Source: Nocardioides zhouii
Lineage (GTDB): Bacteria; Actinomycetota; Actinomycetes; Propionibacteriales; Nocardioidaceae
Direction of reading: 5' to 3'
Assembly: GCF_004137345.1 (NCBI RefSeq)
Contig: NZ_SDWV01000014.1
Coordinates: 1-64,000 of the forward strand
DNA: 64,000 nt
Shown: positions 1 through 8,747 of the stretch, in pieces
How the letters are laid out: the number at the start of each line of letters is the position of its first letter
Position numbering within the stretch: position 1 is the stretch's first letter
The notes under the pieces: model-generated
Seen by the model: only the letters and a program-made list of their open reading frames with translations
Told to the model about the DNA's origin: nothing
The model's database searches: none
Translations under genes and position numbers: made by a program

Positions 1-10
1 TCGTGGTCAT
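1..10 (-). CDS. Possible 5' end of a gene leaving the left edge
   Basis: On the minus strand an ATG at position 10 reads Met-Thr-Thr and then runs off the window. A GGAAGG ribosome binding site sits about seven bases upstream, which is good spacing. It would lie downstream of pstB in the same direction, where actinobacterial pst loci often continue with phoU or unrelated genes. Only three codons are visible, so no function can be given. The 83 bases between this start and the pstB stop hold no recognisable terminator. Confidence 0.3.
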
Positions 11-93
11 CACGGCACCTTCCCCGCTGACACTCGTCAGCGCGTCAGGCCGGAAACACCGTTAAATCCACAGTCCCAGGGCGACAGCAGGAC

Positions 94-873
94 TCAGCCG
101 AAGCGGCCGGAGATGTAGGCCTCGGTGGCCTCGTTGTCGGGGTTGGCGAACATCTTCTGGGTCGAGTTGAACTCGACGAGGTGGCCGGGCTCGCCGGCGG
201 CCTTGAGGTTGAAGAAGCCGGTCTCGTCGGAGACGCGGGCGGCCTGCTGCATGTTGTGGGTGACGATGACGATCGTGTACTCGGACTTCAGCTCGTGGAT
301 GAGGTCCTCGATCGCCGAGGTCGAGATCGGGTCGAGGGCCGAGCAGGGCTCGTCCATCAGCAGGACCTGGGGCTCGACGGCGATCGCGCGGGCGATGCAG
401 AGGCGCTGCTGCTGGCCGCCGGAGAGACCCATGCCGGGCTTGCCGAGGCGGTCCTTGACCTCGGTCCACAGGTTGGCGCCCTTCAGGGAGCGCTCGACGA
501 TCTCGTCGGCCTCGGCCTTCTTCATCTTCTTGGCGTTGAGCTTGTTGCCGGCCAGGACGTTGTCGTAGATCGACATCGTCGGGAACGGGTTCGGCCGCTG
601 GAAGACCATGCCGATCTGGCGGCGGACGGCGACGGGGTCGACGGCGCTGTCATACAGCGACTGCCCGTCGACCATCACCTTGCCCTCCACGCGGGCACCG
701 GGGATGACCTCGTGCATGCGGTTGAGGGAGCGCAGGAAGGTGGACTTGCCGCAGCCGGACGGACCGATGAAGGCGGTGACCGACCGCGCCTTGACGGTCA
801 TGCTGACGCCTTCGACGGCCTTGAAGTCGCCGTAGTAGATGTCGAGGTCGTCGACGGTGATGCTCTTGGCCAT
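94..873 (-). CDS. pstB: Phosphate ABC transporter ATP-binding protein PstB
   Basis: ATPase of the high-affinity PstSCAB phosphate importer; it sits on the cytoplasmic face of PstC/PstA and powers uptake. The 259-residue protein has Walker [10 protein letters not shown] at residues 37-45, the ABC signature LSGGQQQR near 150, Walker B VLLMDEP near 175 and the switch histidine in VTHN near 207. This is the complete set for the family, at the usual length. The ATG at 873 was chosen over an upstream in-frame start because [10 protein letters not shown] aligns with family N-termini. It is the last gene of pstSCAB, 43 bases after pstA, and should share its phosphate control. Confidence 0.97.
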   Translation of the reverse strand: MAKSITVDDLDIYYGDFKAVEGVSMTVKARSVTAFIGPSGCGKSTFLRSLNRMHEVIPGARVEGKVMVDGQSLYDSAVDPVAVRRQIGMVFQRPNPFPTMSIYDNVLAGNKLNAKKMKKAEADEIVERSLKGANLWTEVKDRLGKPGMGLSGGQQQRLCIARAIAVEPQVLLMDEPCSALDPISTSAIEDLIHELKSEYTIVIVTHNMQQAARVSDETGFFNLKAAGEPGHLVEFNSTQKMFANPDNEATEAYISGRFG

Positions 874-916
874 GGGGGTGAGTCTCTCTTGTCTTCCGGG
901 ACTTCGGGGGTCGGGC

Positions 917-2005
917 TCAGTGACCGGTCTTGGGGGCGAAGATCGCACCGATGGTGCGCGCCACGAGGTTGAGCAGCATCACGATGACGATCAGCACCAG
1001 CGCTCCGCCCCACGCGATCTCGATGCCGGGCGGCGTGCCACCGGGGGTCTCGGCGATGCCGGGGTTGGCGTTCTGGGTGAAGATCAGTACCGGCAGCGTC
1101 GTCATGCGACCGTCGAAGACGTTGAAGTTCGTCCGCGAGGTCAGACCGGCGATCAGCAGCAGCGGCGCGGTCTCGCCGACCACGCGCGCGACCGCGAGCG
1201 TGACGCCGGTGACGATGCCGCCGAGTGCGGTCGGCAGCACGACCTTGACGATCGTGCGCCACTTCGGCACCCCGAGGGCGTACGATGCCTCCCGCAGCTC
1301 GTCGGGCACGAGCCGCAGCATCTCCTCGGTCGAGCGCACCACGATCGGGATCATCAGCAGCGCCAGCGCCACCGAGCCGCCGATCCCGACGCGGGTCGAG
1401 GGCCCGAAGACGAGGATGAAGAGCGCGAACGCGAACAGGCCGGCGACGATCGAGGGGATGCCGGTCATCACGTCGACGAGGAAGGTGATCCACCGTGCCA
1501 GGCGGCTGCCCTTCCCGTACTCGATGAGGTAGATCGCGGCCATGATGCCGATCGGCACCGAGATGATCGCCGCGAACAGCGTGATCAGCAGGGTGCCGAT
1601 CAGGGCGTGGTAGATCCCGACCTCCTGGTCGAGGTCGGTGCGGTACATGGAGAACGTGAGGAACGTCGTGTTGATCGCGGGCAGCCCGCGGTCGACGACC
1701 GTCCAGAGCAGCGAGAGCAGCGGGACGATCGCAATCGCGCAGGCGGCCCAGACGAGCCCGGTGACCATGCGGTCTGTCGCACCGCGCGAGCCCTCGACGA
1801 CACGCGCCCACAGGGGCAGCGCGACGAGGAAGACGAGGCCGGCGAGGATCGCCCAGGCGATCGGACCCCAGCCGAGGAACAGCACCGGCAGGGCGGCAGC
1901 GGCAGCGGCAACGACCGCCACCAGGACGGGCGCGAAGCGCGGGAGCTTGGCCGCGGTGAGCGACAGCGACCCGGTGACGGGTCGCGTCGGAGTGACGGTG
2001 CTCAT
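917..2005 (-). CDS. pstA: Phosphate ABC transporter permease PstA
   Basis: Second membrane subunit of the phosphate importer; with PstC it forms the translocation channel. The 362-residue protein has about eight hydrophobic helices. The binding-protein-dependent permease EAA loop lies around [16 protein letters not shown], where the ATPase docks. The first about 100 residues include two extra helices before the core permease domain, as in other actinobacterial PstA. The ATG at 2005 overlaps the pstC stop in an ATGA, implying translational coupling. An in-frame opening extends far upstream but runs through pstC and is not used. Confidence 0.96.
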   Translation of the reverse strand: MSTVTPTRPVTGSLSLTAAKLPRFAPVLVAVVAAAAAALPVLFLGWGPIAWAILAGLVFLVALPLWARVVEGSRGATDRMVTGLVWAACAIAIVPLLSLLWTVVDRGLPAINTTFLTFSMYRTDLDQEVGIYHALIGTLLITLFAAIISVPIGIMAAIYLIEYGKGSRLARWITFLVDVMTGIPSIVAGLFAFALFILVFGPSTRVGIGGSVALALLMIPIVVRSTEEMLRLVPDELREASYALGVPKWRTIVKVVLPTALGGIVTGVTLAVARVVGETAPLLLIAGLTSRTNFNVFDGRMTTLPVLIFTQNANPGIAETPGGTPPGIEIAWGGALVLIVIVMLLNLVARTIGAIFAPKTGH

Positions 2006-2943
2006 CGCGCGAGCCTCCTCTCGCCGCGCTGGACGATCCAGCGGGCGGCAAAGTTGACCAGGAAGGTGACCAGGAACAGGACGAGCCCGGTGGCGATGAG
2101 CACCTGGATCTTGCCGGGCGTGCCCTCCTTGTAGTTGGAGGCGATGTTGGACGCGATCGAAGCGGGGTTGCTGCTCGAGATCAGGTTGAGCGAGATCCCG
2201 CCGCCGGCCGAGAGGACCATGGCGACCGCCATCGTCTCGCCGAGCGCGCGACCCAGACCGAGCATCACCGCGGACACCATGCCGGAGCGGGCGTACGGGA
2301 AGACGGCCATCCGGATCATCTCCCAGCGCGTGGCGCCGAGGGCGAGTGCGGCCTCCTCGTGCAGCCGTGGTGTCTGCGAGAACACCTCGCGCGAGATCGC
2401 GGTGATGATCGGGAGGATCATGATGGCGAGCACGAGTCCTGCAGTGAGGATGGTGCGGCCGGTGCCCGACGCAGGCCCCGCGAAGAAGGGCAGCCAGCCC
2501 ATGTTCTCGTCGAGCCAGACGTAGCCCGGCTGCAGCTGGCGCGCGAGGACCGTGATGCCCCAGAGCCCGAAGACCACCGACGGCACCGCGGCGAGCAGGT
2601 CGATGACGTACGCGATCGGGGTGGCGACGCGCTTGGGTGCGTAGTGGCTGACCACGAGCGCGATCCCCCACGCGAGCGGCACGGCAACGATCAGGGCGAT
2701 GACCGCAGCCAGGATGGTGCCGAACAGGAGCGGCGCGACGTAGCCCCAGAAGTTGCTCGCGTCCCCGTAGAACTCGGCAGGCTTGGCGAGGCCGGGCACG
2801 CCCTCGATCGCCAGGAAGATGAAGACGGCCGCGAGCGCCGCCAGGATCGCGATCCCGGCTCCCATCGCGAGCCGGGAGAAGACCAGGTCACCCACCCGGG
2901 GCTTCGCCCGGGCGGTCTCCTCAGCAACGACAGTGGTTGCCAC
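2002..2943 (-). CDS. pstC: Phosphate ABC transporter permease PstC
   Basis: First membrane subunit of the phosphate importer, partner of PstA. The 313-residue protein has six or seven predicted membrane helices and the permease EAA motif around HEEAALALGATRWEMI, followed by the conserved GLGRALGETMAVAMV segment. The ATG at 2943 gives MATTVVAEETARAKP, a short polar cytoplasmic tail before the first helix. It lies 106 bases after pstS with a strong hairpin in the gap, and its stop overlaps the pstA start by 4 bp. Length and motif order are normal for the family. Confidence 0.97.
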   Translation of the reverse strand: MATTVVAEETARAKPRVGDLVFSRLAMGAGIAILAALAAVFIFLAIEGVPGLAKPAEFYGDASNFWGYVAPLLFGTILAAVIALIVAVPLAWGIALVVSHYAPKRVATPIAYVIDLLAAVPSVVFGLWGITVLARQLQPGYVWLDENMGWLPFFAGPASGTGRTILTAGLVLAIMILPIITAISREVFSQTPRLHEEAALALGATRWEMIRMAVFPYARSGMVSAVMLGLGRALGETMAVAMVLSAGGGISLNLISSSNPASIASNIASNYKEGTPGKIQVLIATGLVLFLVTFLVNFAARWIVQRGERRLAR

Positions 2944-2974
2944 GTGCTACCTCATTCAGTCGGTTCATGCGCCG

Positions 2975-3006
2975 GTGCGGCGGACCGAGTTCTCGGTCCG
3001 CCGCAC
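2975..3006 (-). terminator. Perfect 15-bp hairpin between pstS and pstC
   Basis: GTGCGGCGGACCGAG is followed after two bases by its exact reverse complement. There is no T-tract. Lying in the pstS-pstC gap, it could partly terminate transcription or protect the 3' end of pstS mRNA, so that the binding protein is made in excess over the membrane complex. The structure is seen in the sequence; the role is inference from other binding-protein operons. Confidence 0.6.
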
Positions 3007-3049
3007 GCGGTGCTGGACGGTCGGGGAAGCATGCCCCGGACCTAGTGGA

Positions 3050-4171
3050 TCAGCCGGCCGAGATCATGTCGACGATGCCCTGGGCCTTCTCGGCGACCGT
3101 GGCCGAGAGCGGCGCGGAGCCGGCCTCCTCCGAGGCGGCCTGCTGGCCCTCGTCGGACACGATGTAGGAGAGGTAGCCCTTCACGAGGTCGGCCTCGGCC
3201 TGGTCCTCGTAGGTCTGGCAGGCGATGAGGTAGCTCAGCAGGACGACCGGGTAGGCGCCGGCCTCGGTGCTGGTGCGGTCGATGTCGACAGCCATGTCGA
3301 CGTCGGCGCGACCCTCGGCGGCCGGCGAGGTCTCGACGACCACGGCAGCGCCCTCGGCGGACGGGGCGACGTACTCCTCGCCGACCTTGACCGAGACGAC
3401 GGAGAGGTCGCCGACCTGGCTCTCGTCGGCGTAGCCGATCGTGCCGTCGCCACCGGAGACGGCGGAGATGACGCCCGAGGTGCCCTCGGCAGCCTCGCCA
3501 CCCTTGACCGGGAAGGCGTCCTCTGCCTCGTAGGACCAGGAACCGCTGGCCTTGCCGAGGTAGTCGGTGAAGTTCTTGGTCGTGCCCGAGTCGTCCGAGC
3601 GGTGGACCGGCGTGATGGCCGTGTCGGGGAGGTCGGCGTCGGGGTTCTCCTCGGCGATGGCCGGGTCGTCCCACGTGGTGATCTTGCCGTCGAAGATCTG
3701 CGCGATCGTGTCGGCCGACATGTTGAGCGAGTCGACACCCTCGAGGTTGAAGGCCACCGCGATGGGCGAGACGTAGGCGGGGACCTCGATCGGGTCCTCG
3801 CCGTTGCACCGCTCCTTGGCCGCGCTGAGCTCGCCCTCGTCGTCGTTGAGGTAGGAGTCGGAGCCGGCGAAGCTCACGCCGCCCTCGATGAAGTTGGTGC
3901 GACCGTCGCCGGAACCGACGGGGTCGTAGTTGACGGTCACGTTGCCGTCGTTCATGCCCTGGAAGCCGGTCGCCCAGGCGCCCTGGGCCTTCTCCTGCGA
4001 GGAGGCGCCGGCGCCGTTGAGGTCGCCGGACAGGCCCGAGGTCTCGCTGGAGCTGTCGTCGCCACTGTCGGCGGCGGTCTCGTTGCCGGCGCCACAGGCG
4101 GTGAGGGAGATCGAGAGGGCAAGCATCGCCACGCTGGGGGCGAGCAGCTTGCGGGAAGAAGTGCGATTCAC
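3050..4171 (-). CDS. pstS: Phosphate-binding lipoprotein PstS
   Basis: Extracellular lipid-anchored phosphate receptor that hands phosphate to PstCA. The GTG at 4171 is preceded by AGGAG with good spacing and gives a 373-residue precursor beginning VNRTSSRKLLAP. The lipoprotein signal ends in the lipobox LTAC at about residue 27, then a Ser/Glu/Asp-rich linker. The phosphate-binding signature is visible in GAGASSQEKAQGAW, NYDPVGSGDGR and FAGSDSYLND, with RSDDSGTTKNFTDYL further on. An in-frame ATG at 4318 is rejected because it would bury the signal peptide. It is first in pstSCAB and preceded by a PHO-box-like repeat. Confidence 0.96.
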   Translation of the reverse strand: MNRTSSRKLLAPSVAMLALSISLTACGAGNETAADSGDDSSSETSGLSGDLNGAGASSQEKAQGAWATGFQGMNDGNVTVNYDPVGSGDGRTNFIEGGVSFAGSDSYLNDDEGELSAAKERCNGEDPIEVPAYVSPIAVAFNLEGVDSLNMSADTIAQIFDGKITTWDDPAIAEENPDADLPDTAITPVHRSDDSGTTKNFTDYLGKASGSWSYEAEDAFPVKGGEAAEGTSGVISAVSGGDGTIGYADESQVGDLSVVSVKVGEEYVAPSAEGAAVVVETSPAAEGRADVDMAVDIDRTSTEAGAYPVVLLSYLIACQTYEDQAEADLVKGYLSYIVSDEGQQAASEEAGSAPLSATVAEKAQGIVDMISAG

Positions 4172-4225
4172 TTCGGTTGCTCCTGATGAAGTCTGGTGAT
4201 TGCTGACATCACGGACGCTAGGCAC

Positions 4226-4269
4226 GTCAGGAGAACGAGCACGGCGCCGTCGGTGAACGAGGGATGAAC
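4226..4269 (-). promoter_or_regulatory. PHO-box-like direct repeats upstream of pstS
   Basis: Read on the minus strand, four consecutive 11-base units begin GTTCATCCCTC, GTTCACCGACG, a degenerate GCGCCGTGCTC, then GTTCTCCTGAC. Streptomyces PhoP binds 11-base direct repeats with a GTTCACC core, and two of these units match that core closely. The array ends about 55 bases before the pstS start, and a TAGCGT that could act as a -10 follows it. This fits activation by a PhoR-PhoP system under phosphate starvation. Confidence 0.7.
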
Positions 4270-4375
4270 TCGACCGGACCGGATGGCGTCGCCCCGCGGT
4301 GCGTGAGACGACGATCACATGAAATCACCTTGTCGCCCTTGACGCGGAGTCGGTCGCGGGCCTAGGAGCGTGCCG

Positions 4376-5254
4376 TCAGGGTCGTCGTACCTCGGTGGCC
4401 ACGATGCGGCCCTTGCGGTGGTGCACCACGAGCATCGCGCCCGGCTCGAGCTCGACGTCGGGCAGTCCGAGCGCGTCGACCACGGTCGCCAGCACGGGGC
4501 GGTGCGTGCACAGGAGGGCGCTCGCGGTGCCGTGGAGCAGGGCGTCGACGATTTCGACGACCCCCTCGGCCGTCGCGTGCTCCTCGCTCAGCTCGTCGTA
4601 CACCCTGGTCGGCCAACCGGTCGTGTCGACGTAGGGCCGCACGGTCTGCAGGCACCGCACGCTGGAGGAGGTGTGCGCCGACGTCACGTCGAACGCAGCC
4701 AGGAGCGGGACCAACCGTTCGGCCTGGACCTCGCCGAGCCGCAGCAGTGGCCGCAGCCGGTCGTCCTTGCGCCAGGCGCCGCGCGAGCGCGCCCTGCCGT
4801 GCCGGAGCACGAGGAGGGCGTGCGTACGTCGTCGCAGCGGGCGCGCCTCGGCGAGGGTGTCGCGGTCGTGGGGATAGGTCAGTCGCGTCATCGCCGCCTC
4901 CCACGGCAGCCACTCGACGACGTCGATCTCCTCGTTGGGCCGGTAGCCGCTGATGTCGTCGCTGCCCACCACCTTGGCGGTCCAGTAGTCGACGTGCTTC
5001 CAGCGGCCGCTGGACATCCGGTAGCGCTGCGGGGCGAGCGCCGGCCCGAGACGGACGTCGAGTCCGGTCTCCTCCGCCACCTCGCGCACCGCGGCCGTGA
5101 CCTCGTGCTCACCGGGGTCGAGCTTGCCCTTCGGGAAGGACCAGTCGTCGTACTTGGGCCGGTGCACGAGCAGCACCTCCCACTCCTTGCGGCCGCCCTT
5201 GCGCGTCACCACGGCACCGGCAGCACGCACGTCGCGGAGGTCCCCGTTGGGCAT
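4376..5254 (-). CDS. Nudix hydrolase fused to histidine phosphatase (MutT1-like)
   Basis: Two-domain hydrolase of the mycobacterial MutT1 type, which removes oxidised nucleotides (8-oxo-GTP family) or dinucleoside polyphosphates. Residues 10-135 are a Nudix domain with the full box at 43-65 (Gly43, Glu49, REVAEETGL). Residues 145-290 are a histidine phosphatase domain with the catalytic RHG at 150-152 and a second histidine in CTHRP. At 292 residues it is near the family length. It stands alone, divergent from the next gene and 204 bases downstream of the pstS start. Exact substrate is not decided by the sequence. Confidence 0.87.
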   Translation of the reverse strand: MPNGDLRDVRAAGAVVTRKGGRKEWEVLLVHRPKYDDWSFPKGKLDPGEHEVTAAVREVAEETGLDVRLGPALAPQRYRMSSGRWKHVDYWTAKVVGSDDISGYRPNEEIDVVEWLPWEAAMTRLTYPHDRDTLAEARPLRRRTHALLVLRHGRARSRGAWRKDDRLRPLLRLGEVQAERLVPLLAAFDVTSAHTSSSVRCLQTVRPYVDTTGWPTRVYDELSEEHATAEGVVEIVDALLHGTASALLCTHRPVLATVVDALGLPDVELEPGAMLVVHHRKGRIVATEVRRP

Positions 5255-5299
5255 GGACGTAGTCTCACATCCACTCGCCTGTCTGCAAGGAGACCGTCC

Positions 5300-6349
5300 G
5301 TGCCGCGTCGTGCCGTCATCGCCCTCGCGGCAGTCGTCGCGGTGCTCGCCGCCGGGCTGGTGACGTGGCGACTGCTGTCACCCGAGCCGGAGCTCGCCGG
5401 CGCCCTGTCCCTCGTGCCGGCGGAGACGAGCCGGGCCTCGTGGACCGACTGGGAGGGCGTACGCCGCGAGCTCGACGCAGGAGTCGACGCGGACTCGTCC
5501 GCCGAGGAGGTGGACACGTTCATGGCCGAGGCATTCGCTGCCGACCTGTCCGCGATGTCGGCCCTCGGCACCTCCGCCGGGACCATGCAGGAGCAGCTCG
5601 GGCTCTCCCCCGCGACGCTGCGCTGGGAGCTGCTGGCCCAGTCGGGCGACGGCGCGGTCGAGGTGTTCGGCGTCGCCGACGACCTGTCCTACGACGACCT
5701 CGCCGAGCGGCTCGCCGCGCTGGGCTGGGCCGAGCCGGACGAGGAGGACGGGATCTGGGTCGGCGGGCCGGACGTCCTGACCGGGGTCGGCTCGGCGCTG
5801 ACGCCGGAGCTCCAGCACTTCGTCCTGCTGCCCGACCGCCACCTCGTCCTCACCTCCGACCAGGCGCCCTACCTCGAGCAGGTCATGGAGGTCGTCGACG
5901 GTGGGGACGACGCCGCCGACGACCTGGCCGACCTGTCCGCGGGACTCGTGGAGCCGCTCGCGGCAGCGGTGTACGACGGCGCGTACGCGTGCGAGCACCT
6001 CGCGATGGCCCAGGCCGACGACGACGCGCGCGCCGAGGCCGACCAGCTCGTGACGGCCGCCGGCGGGGTGCACCCGCTCACCGGGTTCGCGATGGGCAGG
6101 CTGGCCGGCGGCGACCTGCGGGCGCTCCTGCAGGTGGAGGACGCCGACAACGCCCCGGGCGACGCCGACGCGCGTGCCCAGCTCGCGGCCGGTCCGGCTC
6201 CCGGCCAGGGCGGCGACTTCGGCGACCGGTTCTCGGTGGAGGGCGCCGGCTCGCGGGGTCGCGAGATCACCCTCGAGCTGCGACCCGAGGAGGGGACGTA
6301 CGTCCTCTCGGACCTGACGAGCGGTCCGGTGCTCTTCGCGACCTGCTGA
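5300..6349 (+). CDS. Exported or membrane-anchored protein of unknown function
   Basis: The GTG at 5300 follows AAGGAG at good spacing and gives 349 residues. The N-terminus (RR, then a 19-residue hydrophobic stretch ending near residue 26) is an uncleaved anchor or signal peptide. The rest is acidic and Asp/Glu-rich with no cysteine pattern, catalytic motif or further membrane helix that I recognise. It is divergent from the Nudix/phosphatase gene with a 45-base gap, so the two may share a promoter region. Function unknown; probably an extracytoplasmic soluble domain. Confidence 0.8.
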   Translation: MPRRAVIALAAVVAVLAAGLVTWRLLSPEPELAGALSLVPAETSRASWTDWEGVRRELDAGVDADSSAEEVDTFMAEAFAADLSAMSALGTSAGTMQEQLGLSPATLRWELLAQSGDGAVEVFGVADDLSYDDLAERLAALGWAEPDEEDGIWVGGPDVLTGVGSALTPELQHFVLLPDRHLVLTSDQAPYLEQVMEVVDGGDDAADDLADLSAGLVEPLAAAVYDGAYACEHLAMAQADDDARAEADQLVTAAGGVHPLTGFAMGRLAGGDLRALLQVEDADNAPGDADARAQLAAGPAPGQGGDFGDRFSVEGAGSRGREITLELRPEEGTYVLSDLTSGPVLFATC

Positions 6350-6373
6350 GCGACGGGTGCGGCTGGGCGCGGT

Positions 6374-6544
6374 TCAGGCGCGGCGCGGCTCGGGCGGCTT
6401 CGGGACGACCCCGAGCAGCGTGTCGATCTCCTCCTGGGAGAGATGCTCCTCCGACTCGCTCGCCGCGATGATGAGCGTGGTCGTGAGCTCGACCTCGTTG
6501 AGCAGGTCACCGTCCTCGAGGGTCACGTCGAACTGGTCGTGCAC
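6374..6544 (-). CDS. Small conserved acidic actinobacterial protein
   Basis: A 56-residue protein starting at GTG 6544, which has an AGGAGGG ribosome binding site; the longer in-frame opening to 6652 lacks one. The product is acidic in the middle and ends LSQEEIDTLLGVVP plus a basic tail. LSQxEIDxLL resembles the CheY-binding segment at the N-terminus of FliM, but here it lies near the C-terminus and no flagellar genes are nearby. I recall similar short proteins in other actinobacteria without assigned function. A hairpin at 6672-6703 separates it from cspA. Confidence 0.65.
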   Translation of the reverse strand: MHDQFDVTLEDGDLLNEVELTTTLIIAASESEEHLSQEEIDTLLGVVPKPPEPRRA

Positions 6545-6671
6545 GTCGCCCTCCCTCCTGCGTGGATCATCCGACTCTAGGCGCCGGATCCAAGTGTTGG
6601 GTGCCATTCTCTCCGACCGGGCGGGCCGTCGAACATGGCCCGAACGAGTCAAGTGTCACGGTGGAACGACA

Positions 6672-6703
6672 CCGGCCCCACCCCCCGAGGGGGATGGAGC
6701 CGG
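6672..6703 (-). terminator. Hairpin terminator after the cold shock gene
   Basis: CCGGC, CCA and CCCCC pair in order with GGGGG, TGG and GCCGG around a two-base GA turn, making a long GC-rich stem. It lies about 40 bases after the cold shock gene stop on the same strand. There is no clear T-run, as is common in high-GC actinobacteria. Confidence 0.5.
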
Positions 6704-6741
6704 GTCGTGATCAGATCTGGAACAGGTCCAGCGTCAGCAGA

Positions 6742-6945
6742 TCAGAGCGGACGGACGTTCTCCGCCTGCGGGCCCTTGGGGCCCTGGGTGACGTCGAACT
6801 CGACCTTCTGGTTCTCATCCAGCGACTTGTAGCCGTTGGACTGGATGGCCGAGTAGTGCACGAAGACGTCGTCGCCGCCGTCCTCCTGCGCAATGAAGCC
6901 GAAACCCTTCTCGGCGTTGAACCACTTCACGGTGCCTTGAGCCAT
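6742..6945 (-). CDS. Cold shock protein (CspA family)
   Basis: Single-stranded nucleic acid-binding RNA chaperone. The 67-residue product is one cold shock domain with N-terminal [15 protein letters not shown] (RNP1, KGFGFI) and VFVHYSAI (RNP2), the exact family length. The ATG at 6945 gives [10 protein letters not shown] and has CAGGAG ten bases upstream; an in-frame ATG 39 bases earlier is rejected because it adds a tail not found in the family. A long untranslated leader (about 100-270 bases) precedes it, as expected for RNA-level control of these genes. Confidence 0.96.
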   Translation of the reverse strand: MAQGTVKWFNAEKGFGFIAQEDGGDDVFVHYSAIQSNGYKSLDENQKVEFDVTQGPKGPQAENVRPL

Positions 6946-6994
6946 GTGCTCGGTACTCCTGTTATCGGAACGAGAAGCCATCACTGCGACGGCT

Positions 6995-7009
6995 CCGCAC
7001 CAAGTGCGG
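6995..7009 (-). promoter_or_regulatory. Short hairpin in the cold shock mRNA leader
   Basis: CCGCAC, a three-base loop and GTGCGG form a 6-bp stem about 50 bases upstream of the cold shock start codon. Cold shock mRNAs in other bacteria carry structured leaders that control stability and translation with temperature. The stem is seen; a thermosensing role is inference. The remainder of 7010-7216 holds no gene I can see. Confidence 0.35.
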
Positions 7010-7216
7010 TGACACGTCGTCCCGACTCACAAGCTGGAAGGCCCGAAGAAGAAACGCCGTTGGATCACAAACTCCGCGGGCGTCTACCTGCTGGAACTTG
7101 CACCTGTTGCACGTCGAACTCTACCAAGAAATGGCGTGACGTCATCGTCCGAGCACCACCTGTTCATGAACAGCGCACGAATGGTCCCGCCGACGGCGCC
7201 CTGACACGATCGTCCG

Positions 7217-8731
7217 GTGACCTCCTCCTCACCCCGGCCGACACGTCCGCGCGTGGCCGTCTGCGGCATCAGCCTGGAGGCCTCCACCTTCTCGCCGGCC
7301 CTCACGACGGCCGCGATGCTGGCGCCCCGCCGCGGCCGCGAGGTCCTCGACGCCTGGGACTTCTGGAGCGAGGGCGGCTCGCTGGCCGACCGGGCCGAGT
7401 GGATCGGCGTGCTGCAGGCGCGCAGCATCGCGGGCGGCGCCATCCCCGCCGAGGACTACGGCCAGCTCAAGGCGGAGATCCTCGCGGGACTCGTCGCGCA
7501 CGTCGCCGAGGCCCCGCTCGACGGGCTGGTCCTCGACATCCACGGCGCCGCGGGCGTGTTCGGCCTCGACGACATGGAGGGTGACCTCGCCGTCGCCGTA
7601 CGAGCGGTGGTCGGCGCAGGCTGCCTCATCAGCAGCGGCATGGACCTGCACGGCAACGTGTCGCGGACGCTCGCCGAGACGGTCGACCTGCTGACCACCT
7701 ACCGCACCGCACCCCACGTGGACTGGCGCGAGACCAAGGAGCGGGCCGCCCGCAACCTCGTGGATCGACTGGCCCTGCCGCCGGGTCGGCGACGACCGGC
7801 GAAGGCGTGGGTGCCGGTCCCGATCCTGCTCCCCGGCGAGATGACCAGCACGCGGCAGGAGCCCGCGAGCAGCCTGTACGCCCGGGTGCCCGAGATCGAG
7901 GCGCTCGACGGGATCCTCGACGCGGGCATCTGGATCGGCTACCCGTGGGCCGACGAGCCGCGCAGCTGCGCGGTCGTGATGGTCGTGGGCGACGACGCCG
8001 ACCTCGCGATGTCGTCGGCGACGACGCTGGCCGGCGAGCTGTGGGAGCGGCGCGCGGAGTTCGGGTTCGTCGCGCCGACCGGGACGTTCGACGAGGTGCT
8101 CGCCGCTGCGGTCGCCTCGCCGGTGGCGCCGTACGTCATCTCCGACTCCGGGGACAACCCGACGGCGGGCGGTGCTGGCGACGTCACCTGGACCCTCGCC
8201 CGGCTGCTGGCGAGCGACGAGCTGGCCGCGAGCGGGAAGCGCGCGATCTACGCCTCGATCCCCGACGCGATGGGCGCGCTGGCCGCGGCCGAGGCGGGCG
8301 TCGGAGCCGACGTACGCCTGCAGCTGGGGGCGCGCGTCGACGACCGGCACGCTCCGCCCGTGGAGGTGTCGGGCTCGATCGTGGCGGTGGTCCCGAGCGA
8401 GGACAACCTCGAGGTCGTCGTACGCACGCCGACGGTGGACGTGGTGCTGACCCGGCGCCGCCGGCCGTACCACCTCGAGGCGGACTTCACCCGGCTCGGG
8501 CTGGACCCGCGTCGCGCCGACATCGTGGTCGTGAAGATCGGCTACCTCGAGCCGGAGCTGTTCGGCCTCGCCGCCGACTGGATGCTGGCGCTGACGCCGG
8601 GCGGCGTGGACCAGGACCTCGCGCGCCTCGGCCACACCCGCATCCAGCGGCCGATGTTCCCGCTCGACGACGTCACGTCGGTCGACCCGGTCGCGGGCGC
8701 GGTGCTGTTCCCCGGTGACACCGCGGGCTGA
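7217..8731 (+). CDS. M81 family metallopeptidase (MlrC-like)
   Basis: Member of the M81/MlrC family, named after the microcystin-degrading peptidase MlrC; the natural substrate here is unknown. The 504-residue protein has the N-terminal GISLEASTFSP motif (residues 17-27), the putative zinc-ligand regions DIHGAA and DLHGN (near 110 and 145), and the MlrC C-terminal signature SDSGDNPTAGGAGD near 310-325. GTG at 7217 is used, with only a weak ribosome binding site. It is divergent from cspA and followed after 16 bases by the convergent dimethylargininase gene, so it is probably a single-gene unit. Confidence 0.85.
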   Translation: MTSSSPRPTRPRVAVCGISLEASTFSPALTTAAMLAPRRGREVLDAWDFWSEGGSLADRAEWIGVLQARSIAGGAIPAEDYGQLKAEILAGLVAHVAEAPLDGLVLDIHGAAGVFGLDDMEGDLAVAVRAVVGAGCLISSGMDLHGNVSRTLAETVDLLTTYRTAPHVDWRETKERAARNLVDRLALPPGRRRPAKAWVPVPILLPGEMTSTRQEPASSLYARVPEIEALDGILDAGIWIGYPWADEPRSCAVVMVVGDDADLAMSSATTLAGELWERRAEFGFVAPTGTFDEVLAAAVASPVAPYVISDSGDNPTAGGAGDVTWTLARLLASDELAASGKRAIYASIPDAMGALAAAEAGVGADVRLQLGARVDDRHAPPVEVSGSIVAVVPSEDNLEVVVRTPTVDVVLTRRRRPYHLEADFTRLGLDPRRADIVVVKIGYLEPELFGLAADWMLALTPGGVDQDLARLGHTRIQRPMFPLDDVTSVDPVAGAVLFPGDTAG

Positions 8732-8747
8732 GCGGTCGGCGAGGCCA

